Origin: Cyanodermella asteris | Lineage: Eukaryota; Ascomycota; Lecanoromycetes; Ostropales; Stictidaceae | Reading direction: 5' to 3' | Length of the DNA: 64,000 bases | Assembly: GCA_900618795.1 (NCBI GenBank) | Contig: UYJD01000010.1 | Location: 586,980-650,979, forward strand | Shown: positions 49,482 through 60,313 of the stretch, one piece after another | How the letters are laid out: every line of letters starts with the position of its first letter | Numbering within the stretch: position 1 is the first letter of the stretch | Program-made: the position numbers and the translations under genes | The notes under the pieces: model-generated | Databases searched by the model: none | Told to the model about the DNA's origin: nothing | What the model saw: the letters and a program-made list of their open reading frames with translations, nothing else

Positions 49482-50337
49482 ATGGTAGATCTCCCAAAGA
49501 TCTAAATTGTCGACTGGCTGACTGTCCCAGGCTCTCCTCTTCAACGCTGCTCTGAAGCAGTCAACTCAACTCCGCAATGATCTCGACCAATTCGCCAATG
49601 CCCCGCCTCAGTCGTCGGCTGCCTTGCAAGGTGAGTTGAACATACCACCACGTTCAACAATTTTGAACTAAAACCGCAAAGGACAAATCACTGCGACCCT
49701 CACTTCGTTCTCGAGGAGCATCGACGATTACGATAACTCGGCACGAAATGAATTGAATCCACAGAAGCAGGAGAAAGCCCGGGAACGCATCAAGAACTTT
49801 CGATCAGAGCTCCATGATTACAGAAGCCGCTTCGCGGACCTGAAAAAAGCAAAGGAGGAACATACGCTTGCCGCAAATCGGGCCGAACTTCTGGGCCGAA
49901 GACCGCATAATGCAGCCACACCGGAGAATCCGTACGCGAGTCCACCCTCGTCTAACGCGTATTCTTCGAACAATCCTCTATATGCGCAGTCAGGGCGAGG
50001 CTACAATACATCAGGGAGCTTTGGCGCCAACCCCAACAGCTACAACGTTGGCCGGGAAGACCATGCGCTAAGGGAACAGAACTTCTTCGCTCAAGGAAAT
50101 GCACAGCTTGACGAATATCTGGAGCGCGGGAGAGCGGTCCTGAGTGATCTAGGCATTCAAAAAGAGATGCTGAAGGGAACTCAGAAACGAATTTACGATG
50201 TCGGCAATACGCTAGGGATAAGTGGGGACACTATCAGGATGGTGGAGCGGCGCGCTAAAGAAGACAAGTGGATTTTCGGCGCAGGCGTCATCATCTTCTT
50301 TCTCTTCTGCTGGCTCGTCCTCCACTATCTGCGATGA
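49482..50337 (+). CDS. BOS1: BOS1, ER-to-Golgi Qb-SNARE
   Basis: Exons 49482-49484, 49531-49630 and 49682-50337 encode 252 residues. The proposed first exon is just the ATG: the stretch that begins ALLFNAALKQST has no Met and an upstream stop in frame, and the nearest ATG abuts a GTAGAT donor that splices cleanly over 46 bases. Bos1 works with Sed5, Bet1 and Sec22 in fusion of COPII vesicles with the Golgi. An N-terminal helical domain (TSFSRSIDDYDNSARNE, RIKNFRSELHDYRSRF) is followed by a flexible Asn/Ser/Tyr region. The SNARE motif has LGIQKEMLKGTQKRIYDVGN, and a C-terminal anchor (IFGAGVIIFFLFCWLVLHYL) is followed by one Arg. The body is certain; the 3-base first exon is the best available model, not proven. 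Confidence 0.9.
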
Positions 50338-51366
50338 TTTTGAACATGGCTGGATAATCTTTATTCGAACCAGCGACGATTTGACACTTTAGCGCGGCGT
50401 CATGGAATATCTTGGGACATTGCGCAAGCAATAGCATTTGTGGATATCAGATTTGTTTAGATCCACATCCAACCAGTCTACATGCTATGACACAGGAAAC
50501 CACGCTTGCTCTCGAGTTAGATGCGACTTTCTCAATATTCGAAGAAACGTAGTATCATACTATCTGAGCTGCGATTATCACAGAGACATTCCAGGCGTAT
50601 TAAACAGCTGAGCTGGCTTGCCCGTATTGATTAGACGGGCAGGATGAAAGGCAATCAAACAGTTTTTCTTCCAAACCTCACATTGCCATTCTCAAATCTA
50701 GAAAATGAGCCCCGTCGGGATCATTCCGTAGCGATCCACGCGCTCATATCAGTCCGTCCGTCTTGAGCACCAATACTGTACCCGCAGCTGACGAAAGCAC
50801 ATAGGATCGAACATCATCTCAGGTCACAACCGCGCCGCAGTGTCATACTCCATGCAGTCGGTGATACGGGCTTCAGCCTTACTAATTGTGCTTCGTCCTA
50901 GCTAAAACTCACGGCTCGGTCACGTGAACGTTGGTGTTGAAGGCTGAAACGCCCGTACCGAGCGGCGGTTCGCACCGACGTCGAACTGACAGTGTTTGGG
51001 TCAGCATTGAAATGTCAAGCATCTTTCGGCATGTGCACCGAGAGCTGAACCTCAAGCCTCATGCCAGTAGACATCCTACGACCGTGTCAGCACATTTCCA
51101 GGCCTCGGCCCATTCAGCCGCAATGATGTGTATCTGCCGGGGTTTGAGAATCCGATAGAAAGTCGTCCCACGCGAGCTGGCCAGCATAGATGAGCACGAA
51201 ACCGAGAAGGGCGGTCTACCGCTTACCTCTTCTCGACCATGCTGCTGCTCGTAAGCCTGAATGCTATATATGCATGTTATGATTCTCAACACTGATGTGC
51301 TTTGCTTCTCAAACCCCCACTTCGATTGCGGCAAATTGCTAGATTACGACTTTCGATTTCAAAACC
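50338..51366. other. Intergenic region between BOS1 and THI80
   Basis: About 1 kb holding the BOS1 3' end and the THI80 promoter, both plus strand. No gene or recognisable thiamine-pyrophosphate riboswitch core was seen. Confidence 0.6.
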
Positions 51367-52387
51367 ATGGAACACCACTTCTTTAATCCCAACACACTGG
51401 CAAATATGGACACATCTTTCGACAACATCGAATTACCTGCAAAAGCATTCTATCCTGCGTCATTTCTAGATTTTGGAGTAGACCCGGCGTTTCCTTACGT
51501 CGTTCTTGTACTAAACAGTCCCATTACTAGAGGCAGGCTTTACGAACAATGTGCCTCTCGAGCCATGGCCATCATGGCAGCAGACGGCGGTGGCAATCGC
51601 ATCTACGACTATGTGAAGAAGGTCGGTGTGCCTAACCTGATCGCGACTTTGGTAATATCTCCGTGTACTTCCAAAGGCCCAATTCTGACATGCTGCACAG
51701 CGACCTGAAACCATCATTGGCGACCTCGACAGTCTCCGACCGGAGACGGAGAAGTTCTTTCGTGAAAGGGGAACCACTGTAGTCCAGGATAACGACCAGT
51801 ATTCGACCGACTTTATGAAAGCACTAAAGCACATTGCAGGCCAGACCGGCTGGTGGCTCAACTCGTTCAACCAGCGCTACAGTCGGCAAGACTCAAAACT
51901 CAAGGTTCTCATCTTCGGCGGACTAGGAGGGCGCGCGGACCAAGCATTCTCCCAGATCCATCACCTATTTGTGGCCTCTCAAGACCCGATGTTCGGTCAG
52001 CTCGACCTGTATCTCGTCACGGGCGACAGCATCATGTTCTTACTCGAGCAAGGCTTGAACCTGATCGAGACTCCGCTTCGGTTCCTAGGCGAGAACGTCG
52101 GTATGATCCCCATCGGAAAACCAGCGGGAATCACGACGACTGGCTTCGAATGGGACGTCACAAATTGGGAGACGTCCTTTGGCACCCAGCTCAGCACGAG
52201 CAACCACATTAGAGCGCCACAAGTGTCTGTGCGCTGCACCGACAAACTCATCTTCATCGTCGAAATTCCACAGGACGAACAAGATGTGCAGGCCGAGCAA
52301 CAGCCAAAGCTAGCCTTTCAAGCTGACGGAACGGCACCGAAGTCAGATCCTGCAAACCCGATGCCGAGCATGTGGTCATGGACATGA
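51367..52387 (+). CDS. THI80: Thiamine pyrophosphokinase
   Basis: Two exons (51367-51651 and 51701-52387) with a 49-base intron encode 323 residues, close to the 319 of yeast Thi80. The enzyme transfers pyrophosphate from ATP to thiamine, making the cofactor thiamine pyrophosphate in the cytosol. The conserved motifs are present: AADGGGNRIYD (substrate pocket), PETIIGDLDSLRPE with the catalytic acidic residues, VVQDNDQYSTDFMKALKHI, and IFGGLGGRADQAFSQIHHL. The C-terminal beta-rich thiamine-binding domain (GFEWDVTNWETSFGT, STSNHI) is complete. The gene ends 58 bases from the stop of the convergent methyltransferase gene, so transcripts of the two probably overlap. Confidence 0.95.
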
Positions 52388-52445
52388 ATATGACGAGAAC
52401 ACGTTTATTTTCCTGGATGTATTTCTACCCACATCGCCCTGAAAT

Positions 52446-53213
52446 CTACGTGCGAAGTGCTTGTTCGTTCCACTGCCAGACCACCCATTCGCAAAGCAGC
52501 TCATCGTCTCCATTCGTCGCATCCCCCGTAGCCCGCCCCTCCCTCGTCGCCACCAGCCCGCTCGCCTCGAACCGCTCCCACAAATCCCGGATGTGATCCA
52601 AATACGCCACCCTCATCGGATAACAAATGATGAATTTCGCCTTGGGGTCCCTCTCCAGCCACGTCACGACGACCTTCTCCAGAAGCTCCGGATGATCCTC
52701 GTCGTAAACCGTATCGGCCGCAAACATCATCCTCGCTTTCCTCGCCGCCGAAATTCGCGTCCCGTCCACACGCTCGACGTACTCGGGCGACCTCCAATCG
52801 AGGGATCCAGCTTCGATCGCCACGTCCCCGAGCGTGGCCTTGTTCACATCGATGTTGGCCGCGATCCCCGGGACTATTCCGGGCAGATCGGTCAGGATTG
52901 TGCGGGCGTGGGTCAAGGAACTGGCCGTGATGCCAACGAGCGCGGTGCCGGCTCCGAGCTCCAAAATCGGTATCGACGTGGCGTCGTCTCCCGGTGAGGT
53001 AGCTGTGGTGTTTTCGGAAACGCATTCGCTGAGGTTCAGGGTGTGCAGGACGCCTGCGAGGACTTGGGAAGACGCCCAGGTTTCGAGGTTCAGGTTGTCT
53101 GATTTGATGTGCGGAGGCTCTGTTATGTGGATCTCTTGGGTGGTGCCGTCCGCTGAGATTGGGACCTTGAAGGTTCGGAGGATGGGGGGCTTGGGGGTTT
53201 GTGTTGGAGACAT
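52446..53213 (-). CDS. Family-16 (seven-beta-strand) protein methyltransferase
   Basis: A single exon of 255 residues from the ATG at 53213 (MSPTQTPKPP). The frame extends 17 codons further with another Met, but this start is closer to the family. The SAM-binding motif I is ILELGAGTALVGI (about 83-95), followed by ARTILTDLPGIVPGIAANI with the acidic ribose-binding position, and a later MMFAADTVYDEDHPELLEKV strand. This matches the Methyltransf_16 group, which includes lysine methyltransferases of elongation factors, ribosomal proteins and chaperones (Rkm5, EFM and VCP-KMT types). I cannot tell the substrate from sequence alone. The preceding ETWASSQVLAGVL is the usual W-containing N-terminal motif of the family. 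Confidence 0.8.
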   Translation of the reverse strand: MSPTQTPKPPILRTFKVPISADGTTQEIHITEPPHIKSDNLNLETWASSQVLAGVLHTLNLSECVSENTTATSPGDDATSIPILELGAGTALVGITASSLTHARTILTDLPGIVPGIAANIDVNKATLGDVAIEAGSLDWRSPEYVERVDGTRISAARKARMMFAADTVYDEDHPELLEKVVVTWLERDPKAKFIICYPMRVAYLDHIRDLWERFEASGLVATREGRATGDATNGDDELLCEWVVWQWNEQALRT

Positions 53214-53732
53214 TTTGGGACGATACAGCGCGATAGTGATAATGGATGGGAACAGAGAGGTCAAGATGCAAGTTTAAGAATGACAAGTGAAACTCATTTA
53301 TATATGCTACATGCGTGAAAGCTGGTGCGTGGTGCGGAAACTGGACGTTGCGAAAATTGTAAATTGGACCGTTCTGACCCGTGCCTTCTCATTGCTGATC
53401 GTCGTTAGGAGTCTACCTTGGGCAGAGCAAAGTAATGCATTTCAACGGAAATGCAGACAATCGAGAAGTCCGTTTTTTTCGGGCCTTGATCGGTTCGTGC
53501 CCGAATCTATAATGACGCCTGCTGAAGCTAACGACGCGGAAACGTCACACGGGCTTGCGAATTTCACGTGTCAGAGCGCGCCAACGAAAGTCTTTGCCGA
53601 CAGCTTCACTCTCAGCGCTGCTCGTGCAATGCTTGCAATCATGTCGTCCGCATGTATGTCATTCAAAAGTTTCATTCATAACCAGTATGGTACATTACGC
53701 CATTTTAAATGCTTTTAATCCATGAAATATGC
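53214..53732. other. Intergenic region, no gene seen
   Basis: This 519-base gap holds the methyltransferase promoter and the thiolase 3' end. Only an open frame without motifs (53287-53718 plus) crosses it. Confidence 0.6.
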
Positions 53733-55035
53733 TTAGACCTGCTCGTTGATGAAGATCGCAGCCATACCCTGTCCAGTACCAATGCACATGGAGGTGAGGA
53801 GAACCTTCTTCTTTTGCCTCCTAGCCTCAGAAAGACCAGTGACGATCTGTCGCGCACCAGTGGCACCCAGAGGGTGTCCGAGGGCAATGGCGCCACCACG
53901 GGGGTTCATCTTCGCGTGGTCGATCTTGAGGGTGTTCAGGCAGTAGACAGCCATCGACGCGAAAGCCTCATTCAGCTCAATAATGTCAACGTCTTTCTGC
54001 AGGTCGAGGTTGAGCTTGGTCATGAGCTTGGGAATGGCGATCGAAGGGCCGATACCCATGATCCTGGGAGGCAGACCGGCAACCGTGGCACCGCAGAACT
54101 TGGCCATGATGGGCTGGCCGAGCTGCTCGGCTCTGGATCGCTTCATCAGAAGAATAGCGGCACCACCGTCGGTGACCTGGCTGGAGTTACCACCGGTGGA
54201 CTTGTCACCGAAGGCGGGGAAAGCAGGGCGGATCTTGGCGAGGCCCTCGTAGGTTGTGCCGTGTCGGGGACCCTCGTCCTTGGTGATGGTGATGGTCTTC
54301 TCGTCGCCAGTCTTGGGGTCGGTGATCTTTGTGGTGAAGGGAGTGATCTCGTCGTCGAACCAGCCAGCCTTCTGGGCGCGCTCGGCACGGGCGTAGGACT
54401 CGGTGGCATATCTGTCCTGGGCCTCACGGGAGATGTTGAAGTCGTTGCCGACGTTCTCGCTGGTCTGTCCCATGGGCTGCAGGCAGTCGGCGGCGTCGGG
54501 GTGAGCAATCAGCTCGTCAGAGAAACCGTCGAGCTCGTCCTTGCTGGTGGACATGGACTCGGCGCCAATAGCGACACCGACCTCGATGCTGCCTTCCCGG
54601 ATCTGGTTGGCAATGTCCTGAACGGCCTTGAGACCGGAGGAGCAGAAACGGTTCACGGAGGAAGCGCCTGCGGTGATGGGGAACCCGGCGGCCAACGAAG
54701 CGGCACGAGCCTTGTATGCAGCCTTTCCATCGTTCACGTTGCCCAGGCAGAGGTCCTCGATCAACTGCGGGTCAATTTTGCTCTTTGCGATGATCTGCTT
54801 GCAGAGGGTGTAGACAATGTAGTCGAGCTGAGTGTCCTTCATGGAACCCTTGAAACCCTTGGCGAGAGGAGTACGGATTGCGGCCGTGATGACAATGTCG
54901 TCGGCATTCTTCTGCTCACTTGTGCATGTTAGCTTGGATGCTTGTGGTTTAGGCGGTGCTGACTTACAGAGCAGCCAGGCCGGTCTTGCCCGGTGTGAGC
55001 TGGGAGACAATATTGGAGAGACGCTGGGCAGCCAT
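53733..55035 (-). CDS. POT1: Peroxisomal 3-ketoacyl-CoA thiolase
   Basis: Two exons (54968-55035 and 53733-54918) with a 49-base intron encode 417 residues. The enzyme cleaves 3-ketoacyl-CoA with CoA in the last step of beta-oxidation. The N-terminus MAAQRLSNIVSQLTPG contains a PTS2 signal of the form R-L-x5-Q-L, read by Pex7, which places it in peroxisomes. Catalytic residues are intact: C115 in NRFCSSGLKAVQ, H371 in GHPLGATGARQ and C401 in CIGTGQGMAAIF. Length and motifs fit the Fox3/Pot1 type; cytosolic or mitochondrial acetoacetyl-CoA thiolase (Erg10) is less likely because of the PTS2 and the EQKNADDIVITAAIRTPLAK start. Codon bias is strong, as expected for a well-expressed gene. Confidence 0.92.
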
Positions 55036-56616
55036 CTTGAGTGTCGTGAACAGGTTTTTGCAGAGGAGAATAGAGAGAGAGAGAAGGATGAGGTTGCGAA
55101 AGAGAGAAAACTGACCTGGGCGAGACAGTTCTAGATAGCAGTCGTCTCAACATCGGACCTCGGCATTCAGCGTGGCGCTCAATCCTGCTTAGTGTAGCGG
55201 GGCCCCATGCGATTAAACATCCTCGTTCTCTATCGGCCGTAGCGGACGGCAGATGAACTCGGATCGCTTGACCTTCGAAGTGTCCTTATTGTTGTGTCTG
55301 TATTGATAATCTTGTCAAAGCCCTTCTGCCCTTCCATGCTAGTCCCTGCGTTAATGACCGGTTGATCGACCTCCGGATCTGAGCTCCGCTGAAATCCCAT
55401 GATGTCGTTCTCGTGCTCACCAATGCTTACTACGTCTTACTACTCAGTTTCATACGACAGCAAGAAGATTGTACGATACGAGATATTGAATACCGATAGC
55501 CACTTTTATGGAAACCTACATATCTTGAAGCTGCCGAACTCTACAAGGTGCTACGATGAGTTGATGTCAAGCTGTTGAGGAAGGACCTCTACCGGTGTTC
55601 TTTGCCGTAGGGTGTAATAACTTTTACTTACCTGCTTTGCGTTGTTGTTTCAGTCTGCTTCCCTGAACATGTCAAAGATCTCACGATACCTGTATTGCGT
55701 GCGGTTATTTCGTCATTTGTGCTTGCTAGTCATGACGGCTTTGTCGGGAATTCTGTCTGCGCTTACTCTCCCCTCCCAAGCTGGCTATCGCTTACACTGG
55801 CAACATGTATTTTCCCTTCCCCAGGCCCACGATCGACCACCTATGCGCTCGTCACCGGAAAACCCCGCTCAAGCCATTTTTAACGGCTTTGATTTGCAGT
55901 CGAAGGATGACAACAGGGCGGCACGATGAAGGTGAATACCGCAGAGGGCAGCAGGAAATACGAGCAAAACATTGCATCGAGTGCAACTCGGATACATGGT
56001 ATACTTGCGGCTTTTCCAAGGCGCCGTCGGCCAGCAGTCTGATAATGAGCTGAATTTCTCGGAGCTTTTCGTTGGAAGTGAATCGACCGACCTCGAATTA
56101 GAAGGGAAGCAGGACGGACCAGGACGGACCAGGACGGATATTCGTGATCGACCACAGCAAAGACCATGAATCAATCGTTGACTCGAACTCCGGGCCGGAT
56201 GGTGGTGATATTAGCGACGACGAGAACGATACCGATAGCCCTGCGCGAGCATACCTAAGAAATGGACACCATCAAGGAACTTGTACAATGCACTCCAGAT
56301 CAAGACCACGTGTGACGAGCTCTTCATGGTGGCTAGGTTCCTGACGACACATCAATCTGTCTGTTGCAACGAACTCAGAAGCTCGGACTGAGTGTGAGGA
56401 GCGCTTCATTGAGGGTAGGCTCTTAATAACGGTCAATCTGATTACGGCAACAACCGCTTCAACCTCTCGGCGTTTCGATACTGCGGCCTAGCCCAGCCCG
56501 GTGCGCTCCCGCTCTACGTTGTTGCGGTCCATTCCGCGGTTTTGCTATGCATATAACGCTTGCCCATGGTCCTGTGCTAGGTACGTTCCGATGAATAGAA
56601 GAAGCCATCCGAAACA
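55036..56616. other. Thiolase promoter and intergenic region
   Basis: A GA dinucleotide run lies at 55066-55083 in the thiolase leader, and a 10-base tandem repeat at 56111-56138. No gene was recognised. Confidence 0.55.
56111..56138 (+). repeat. Short tandem repeat of AGGACGGACC
   Basis: The 10-base unit occurs 2.8 times without mismatch in intergenic DNA. Confidence 0.85.
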
Positions 56617-57229
56617 ATGTCTGACAACAGCTTCAAGGTTTTCATCATTGGCTCTGGGCTTGGTGGCCTCGCGCTCGCCCAATCATTGTGCAGCGCAGGC
56701 GTAGCCTTTGGACTTTACGAACGAGACATGTCCCTGTTCGACCGGCCCAGGGCTGCCGTTTGCATCTGGACGAGGATGTTATCAACAAAATGCATGAGGT
56801 ACTGATGCCCGAGCTACAAGATCTTTTCGGAGAGACATTGTCACCAACCTGGTTGCGACCGAAGAATGGTCGTCGAAAGCCGCCCAGTTAACCCGTGTCG
56901 GAGATTCCCAATCATTCTCCTCCGTACGCATGCACACGAGTGTGCCGAGCAGACTAGGCAAACGACAAATGTGACACTTCTGGGAGACGCGATCCACGCC
57001 ATGACACCTCCACTCGCCCGTGGAGCAGATCCTGCAATGCGGCATGGTGCTTTACCTGGTCGCCACCTGGAAAATATCGCAGCTGATCAAGGCGCCTTGC
57101 AGGCTGAGTTGCCGCGCTTACGGAGATGAAATGACAGAATATGCCTTCGAGATCGTGCGAGAGGCTGCTGCTGTTGGCAACCAACGCATGGCACAACGGC
57201 CTATGGCGGAGGTTCCCGAGGAATCCTAA
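56617..57229 (+). pseudogene. Internally deleted FAD-dependent monooxygenase relic
   Basis: It opens with a good Rossmann start, FKVFIIGSGLGGLALAQSLC, where the GxGxxG dinucleotide motif is intact. After a frame change it reads LDEDVINKMHEVLMPELQDL. The middle 200 or so residues of the family are missing. It resumes with the second FAD motif, VTLLGDAIHAMTPPLARGAD (about 56969-57028), then a C-terminal helix (EMTEYAFEIVREAAAVGNQR) after further frame changes. This is the salicylate-hydroxylase-like FAD_binding_3 family, which hydroxylates aromatic or polyketide substrates. The fragment at 38870 belongs to the same broad family but is less complete. Confidence 0.85.
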
Positions 57230-58138
57230 AGCTTCGTAGGTGATCATGCAAAGATGCTGGAGATGAACAAGGCCCGAGAATTTTAGACTGGAAATGGATC
57301 GAGAGGATAGGATGAACTATAGATATTGTTTATAGACGAAGTCGATCAGGTTGCGTGCACCGGATGCGGCAGGTTGCACATCGCACAACGAAGCTACCAC
57401 GTAAGCTCAATTGTAGCGTCTGTATTTGCGCGTGTGAAGCGAGGCCGCAACCATGTTTCGTTCGCAACACTGTTTGCGAACACCGAACAGGACAGCGCGT
57501 AGCCATGTACCTTCTTTTGTATCCCATGCTGCATTATCACGACATACGCCAACCCATATCTATAAACAGATAACAGACCGGAAAGAGCTCGCTAGACTTA
57601 GCATGATTACGAGATGAGCGATATCACATCCGCTGAAATGCAGACCCTGAATTCAAGTTCTCTAGATACGAGCTCTAGAGGGCTTTTCAACGAGCTCGGG
57701 CATGGGGCTTCGGCACCAAAGGTCATATATGGGAAGTCTGGATTACAGGACGACAGCCATGCATTTGGAGCATGACATTCGCATAGTTTATGACGTTATC
57801 AATATTTCATTATCTCCCCGCAAACACGCAGAGTAAGTCGCGCCCCCACAGTCCTACCTTAGCGCCTCCAAGATCACCATCCACACCTTGACAAAGACAG
57901 TCCGATGGATGCACGTTTAAGCGAAGCGACCGTAGGAGCCGCCAAGGGGTCCAGCAAGGAAGCTTCTCCGCACAAGATCGCACCGATGGCTCATTCCGCC
58001 ACCAGCAATGATGCGGAGAGGTCATATTTCCCCATACACCCATCCGAAACCCCTGCCATTTCTTGAACCTCGTGCCTGCCAGTGAACAGCCCCAAGTCTC
58101 TCGGTACATATCCTTTTCTTCCTCTTTAAACATTTCCA
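57230..58138. other. Intergenic region, no gene seen
   Basis: This 909-base gap between the monooxygenase relic and the cyclase holds only short frames without motifs. Confidence 0.6.
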
Positions 58139-59429
58139 ATGTCTCGGCCTTCCCGTCGTCTGAGCCAGATCGAGAACCAGTTTCACGGATCAGCCCCAGC
58201 CTACAGCGATAACGACGACGACAGCATGACGACGACCCAAGAACCGCCACCTCGGCCCCCGTTTTCCTCCCTTCCGCTCGACAAGAATGGGCCCGGGCGG
58301 AACTGCTGGGGTCTATTTGGACCCGACGACGAGCTCGGACAGTTGAACTACATCACGCCGGCCGTGACCAAGGAGGCAGCCAAGGAGATTGTGCACGGCA
58401 TCAGGATCCCGCTCGACCTTCCGATTGATTTCTTCAACCCTCCGAGCTTCGGGCGAAAGGTTCCCGAGCACAGGATTGTGACCCTTGATGAACATGGGGC
58501 TGCTCATGATGATTTCATCCACATCAACACGCAGAGTTCGACGCAGTGGGATGGGTTCAGGCATGTGGGCGATCATGCTACGGTGAGGTTCTACAACAAT
58601 ACCAAGCCGGAACAGATCATGACTTCGACCAAGATCGGAACTCAGGGTACGTGAAACGTTTGCATGAAGCCAGGTCGATATAAATTCGATTCTCTGAGCG
58701 GGACAACGACAAGTCGCAGATTATCAGAGGCATACCGTCAACTTCAATTGATACTAGACAATCACCCGGCATCATAGCTAACTAAAATTCTCCAGCCTGG
58801 GTCAAAGCCGGCGGCTTCGCAACCCGCGGCGTCCTCCTCGACTTCCGCCGCTGGGCCACCTCCCAAAACCTACACAAACCCCCCTTCGAATCCACACCCA
58901 TCACGCTCTCCGACCTGCAAGCCATCATCACGCACCAAAACGTCACCATCCGCCCCGGCGACGTCGCCATGATCCGCACCGGCTACCTAGCCGACTATCC
59001 CACCCTCGATCAGGCGACCCGTACCGCGCGGCACGGACGCGGCGACCCGCCCACCATCGGTCTAGCGCAGAGCGAAGACCTGATCCGGTGGGTGTGGGAG
59101 AGCGGCATCGTGGCCATGGCGGGCGACCCTCCCTCGTTCGAGTGTTGGCCGTGGCCGCAAAAGGGTCCGAACAATCGCAATGTGTTGCATACGAATTTCC
59201 TTGCGGGATGGGGCTTGCCGATTGGAGAGTATTTCGATCTGGAGAGGTTGAGTGTCGAGTGTGAGAGGCTGGGGAGGTGGAGCTTCTTTTTCACGAGCAT
59301 GCCGATTCACGTAAGTTTCCCCGGCGTCAATATTGTTTATTCGGACTTGGGATGGTTTGCTGATTTTCATGTCCTTGTCAGGTACCTGGTGGTGTTGCGT
59401 CGCCTCCAAACGGCATTGCCATTTTGTGA
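58139..59429 (+). CDS. Cyclase-family (PF04199) hydrolase, kynurenine-formamidase-like fold
   Basis: Three exons (58139-58646, 58796-59310, 59382-59429) encode 356 residues; the introns are 149 and 71 bases. The last 16 codons (VPGGVASPPNGIAIL) come from the short third exon; reading through instead gives an unrelated tail. The core motif NTQSSTQWDGFRHVGD is the fungal form of the metal-binding signature of this family, preceded by GPDDELGQLNYITP. Later motifs include RGVLLDFRRWA, RPGDVAMIRTGY, and the active-site strand VAMAGDPPSFECWP. Characterised members are metal-dependent amidases or esterases, including bacterial kynurenine formamidase. The substrate here is unknown. A monooxygenase relic and a short-chain reductase flank it, so an oxidative aromatic pathway is possible but unproven. 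Probably cytosolic; no signal peptide. Confidence 0.88.
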
Positions 59430-60313
59430 AAGGGGACCGTCGGGACTGGCATCTTTGAGATTTGCGAGGGATCGAAGTGATAGCCCTACCTTCTCGACGG
59501 ACATGCTGCAGCATACGCCTTTCAATGCTGTGGCCTGTCTACATTCAACGTCTCTTCGGACTTGTCAACATAGCCTGTAACACTGTATCTGGAGGCGCTG
59601 AACACCATAAAAGGTCGTCGCGTCCACAATATCAGAACAACAATTCCCTGCCCTGAAAGCGTCATCGGCCGTAGGGCAGCACTCACCTGAGTAGCTCCAA
59701 AGACTGCTATTCATCCGACTCGTAGACGAATTAGTCAACAGTCCCCATACAGAATCAGGCAGCAGCTTTTACCATACGAGCGAGACAAAAGAAACCGCTG
59801 AAAACCGTACACTCATTCCACTCGTCAGCTCACCCGCGGTCGGCGCAACCTTGAGCCGCCGGAGCTATATGTAAAAAAGCAGTCGCACCAAGCGCATCCA
59901 ATCGCTTGTGAAAGACATGGTGATTGACTCGCAACCTTCAGCCTCCCGGACACCAATTGGTCGGAATTGCTTATACAATATTGTTAATCTGAACCTTTTT
60001 TTCAAAATGCAACAGATCACGTCGGAATACCGAGATGTTCGGAGGTTATTACGGCATTGGTGCCTTGGAGGGTCCCGAAAGACCTCGTGATAGGAGAATA
60101 TATAGGTGCGAAGTATCTACTCTTCGGCCCCGAGTCGTCAGGACTCGATCACTCTCACAACTTTTGATTCCAGTTTTTCACATGACCAGAAAGCCACGCC
60201 TTTTTTTTTTCTGAGTAAAATTTAGAACATATTTTTTTTCGCGCGTCGATGTTAGACGTAGCGAAGCACCAGCCATACGAGTTTCTTGCATTGTAACCAC
60301 ATCACTTAACATC
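59430..60313. other. Intergenic region with short A/T homopolymers
   Basis: The part just before the reductase gene (about 60200-60240) has two runs of eight or nine T. No gene was recognised. Confidence 0.6.

Noticed and set aside
50338-51366. Thiamine-pyrophosphate riboswitch upstream of THI80
   Set aside because: The conserved riboswitch core words were not found. In fungi the switch is known from thiamine synthesis genes, not usually from this kinase.
53709-54932. 407-codon plus-strand open frame opposite the thiolase
   Set aside because: It mirrors the strongly codon-biased thiolase exon; the Gly/Val/Leu-rich translation has no domain. The catalytic residues on the other strand prove which strand is coding.
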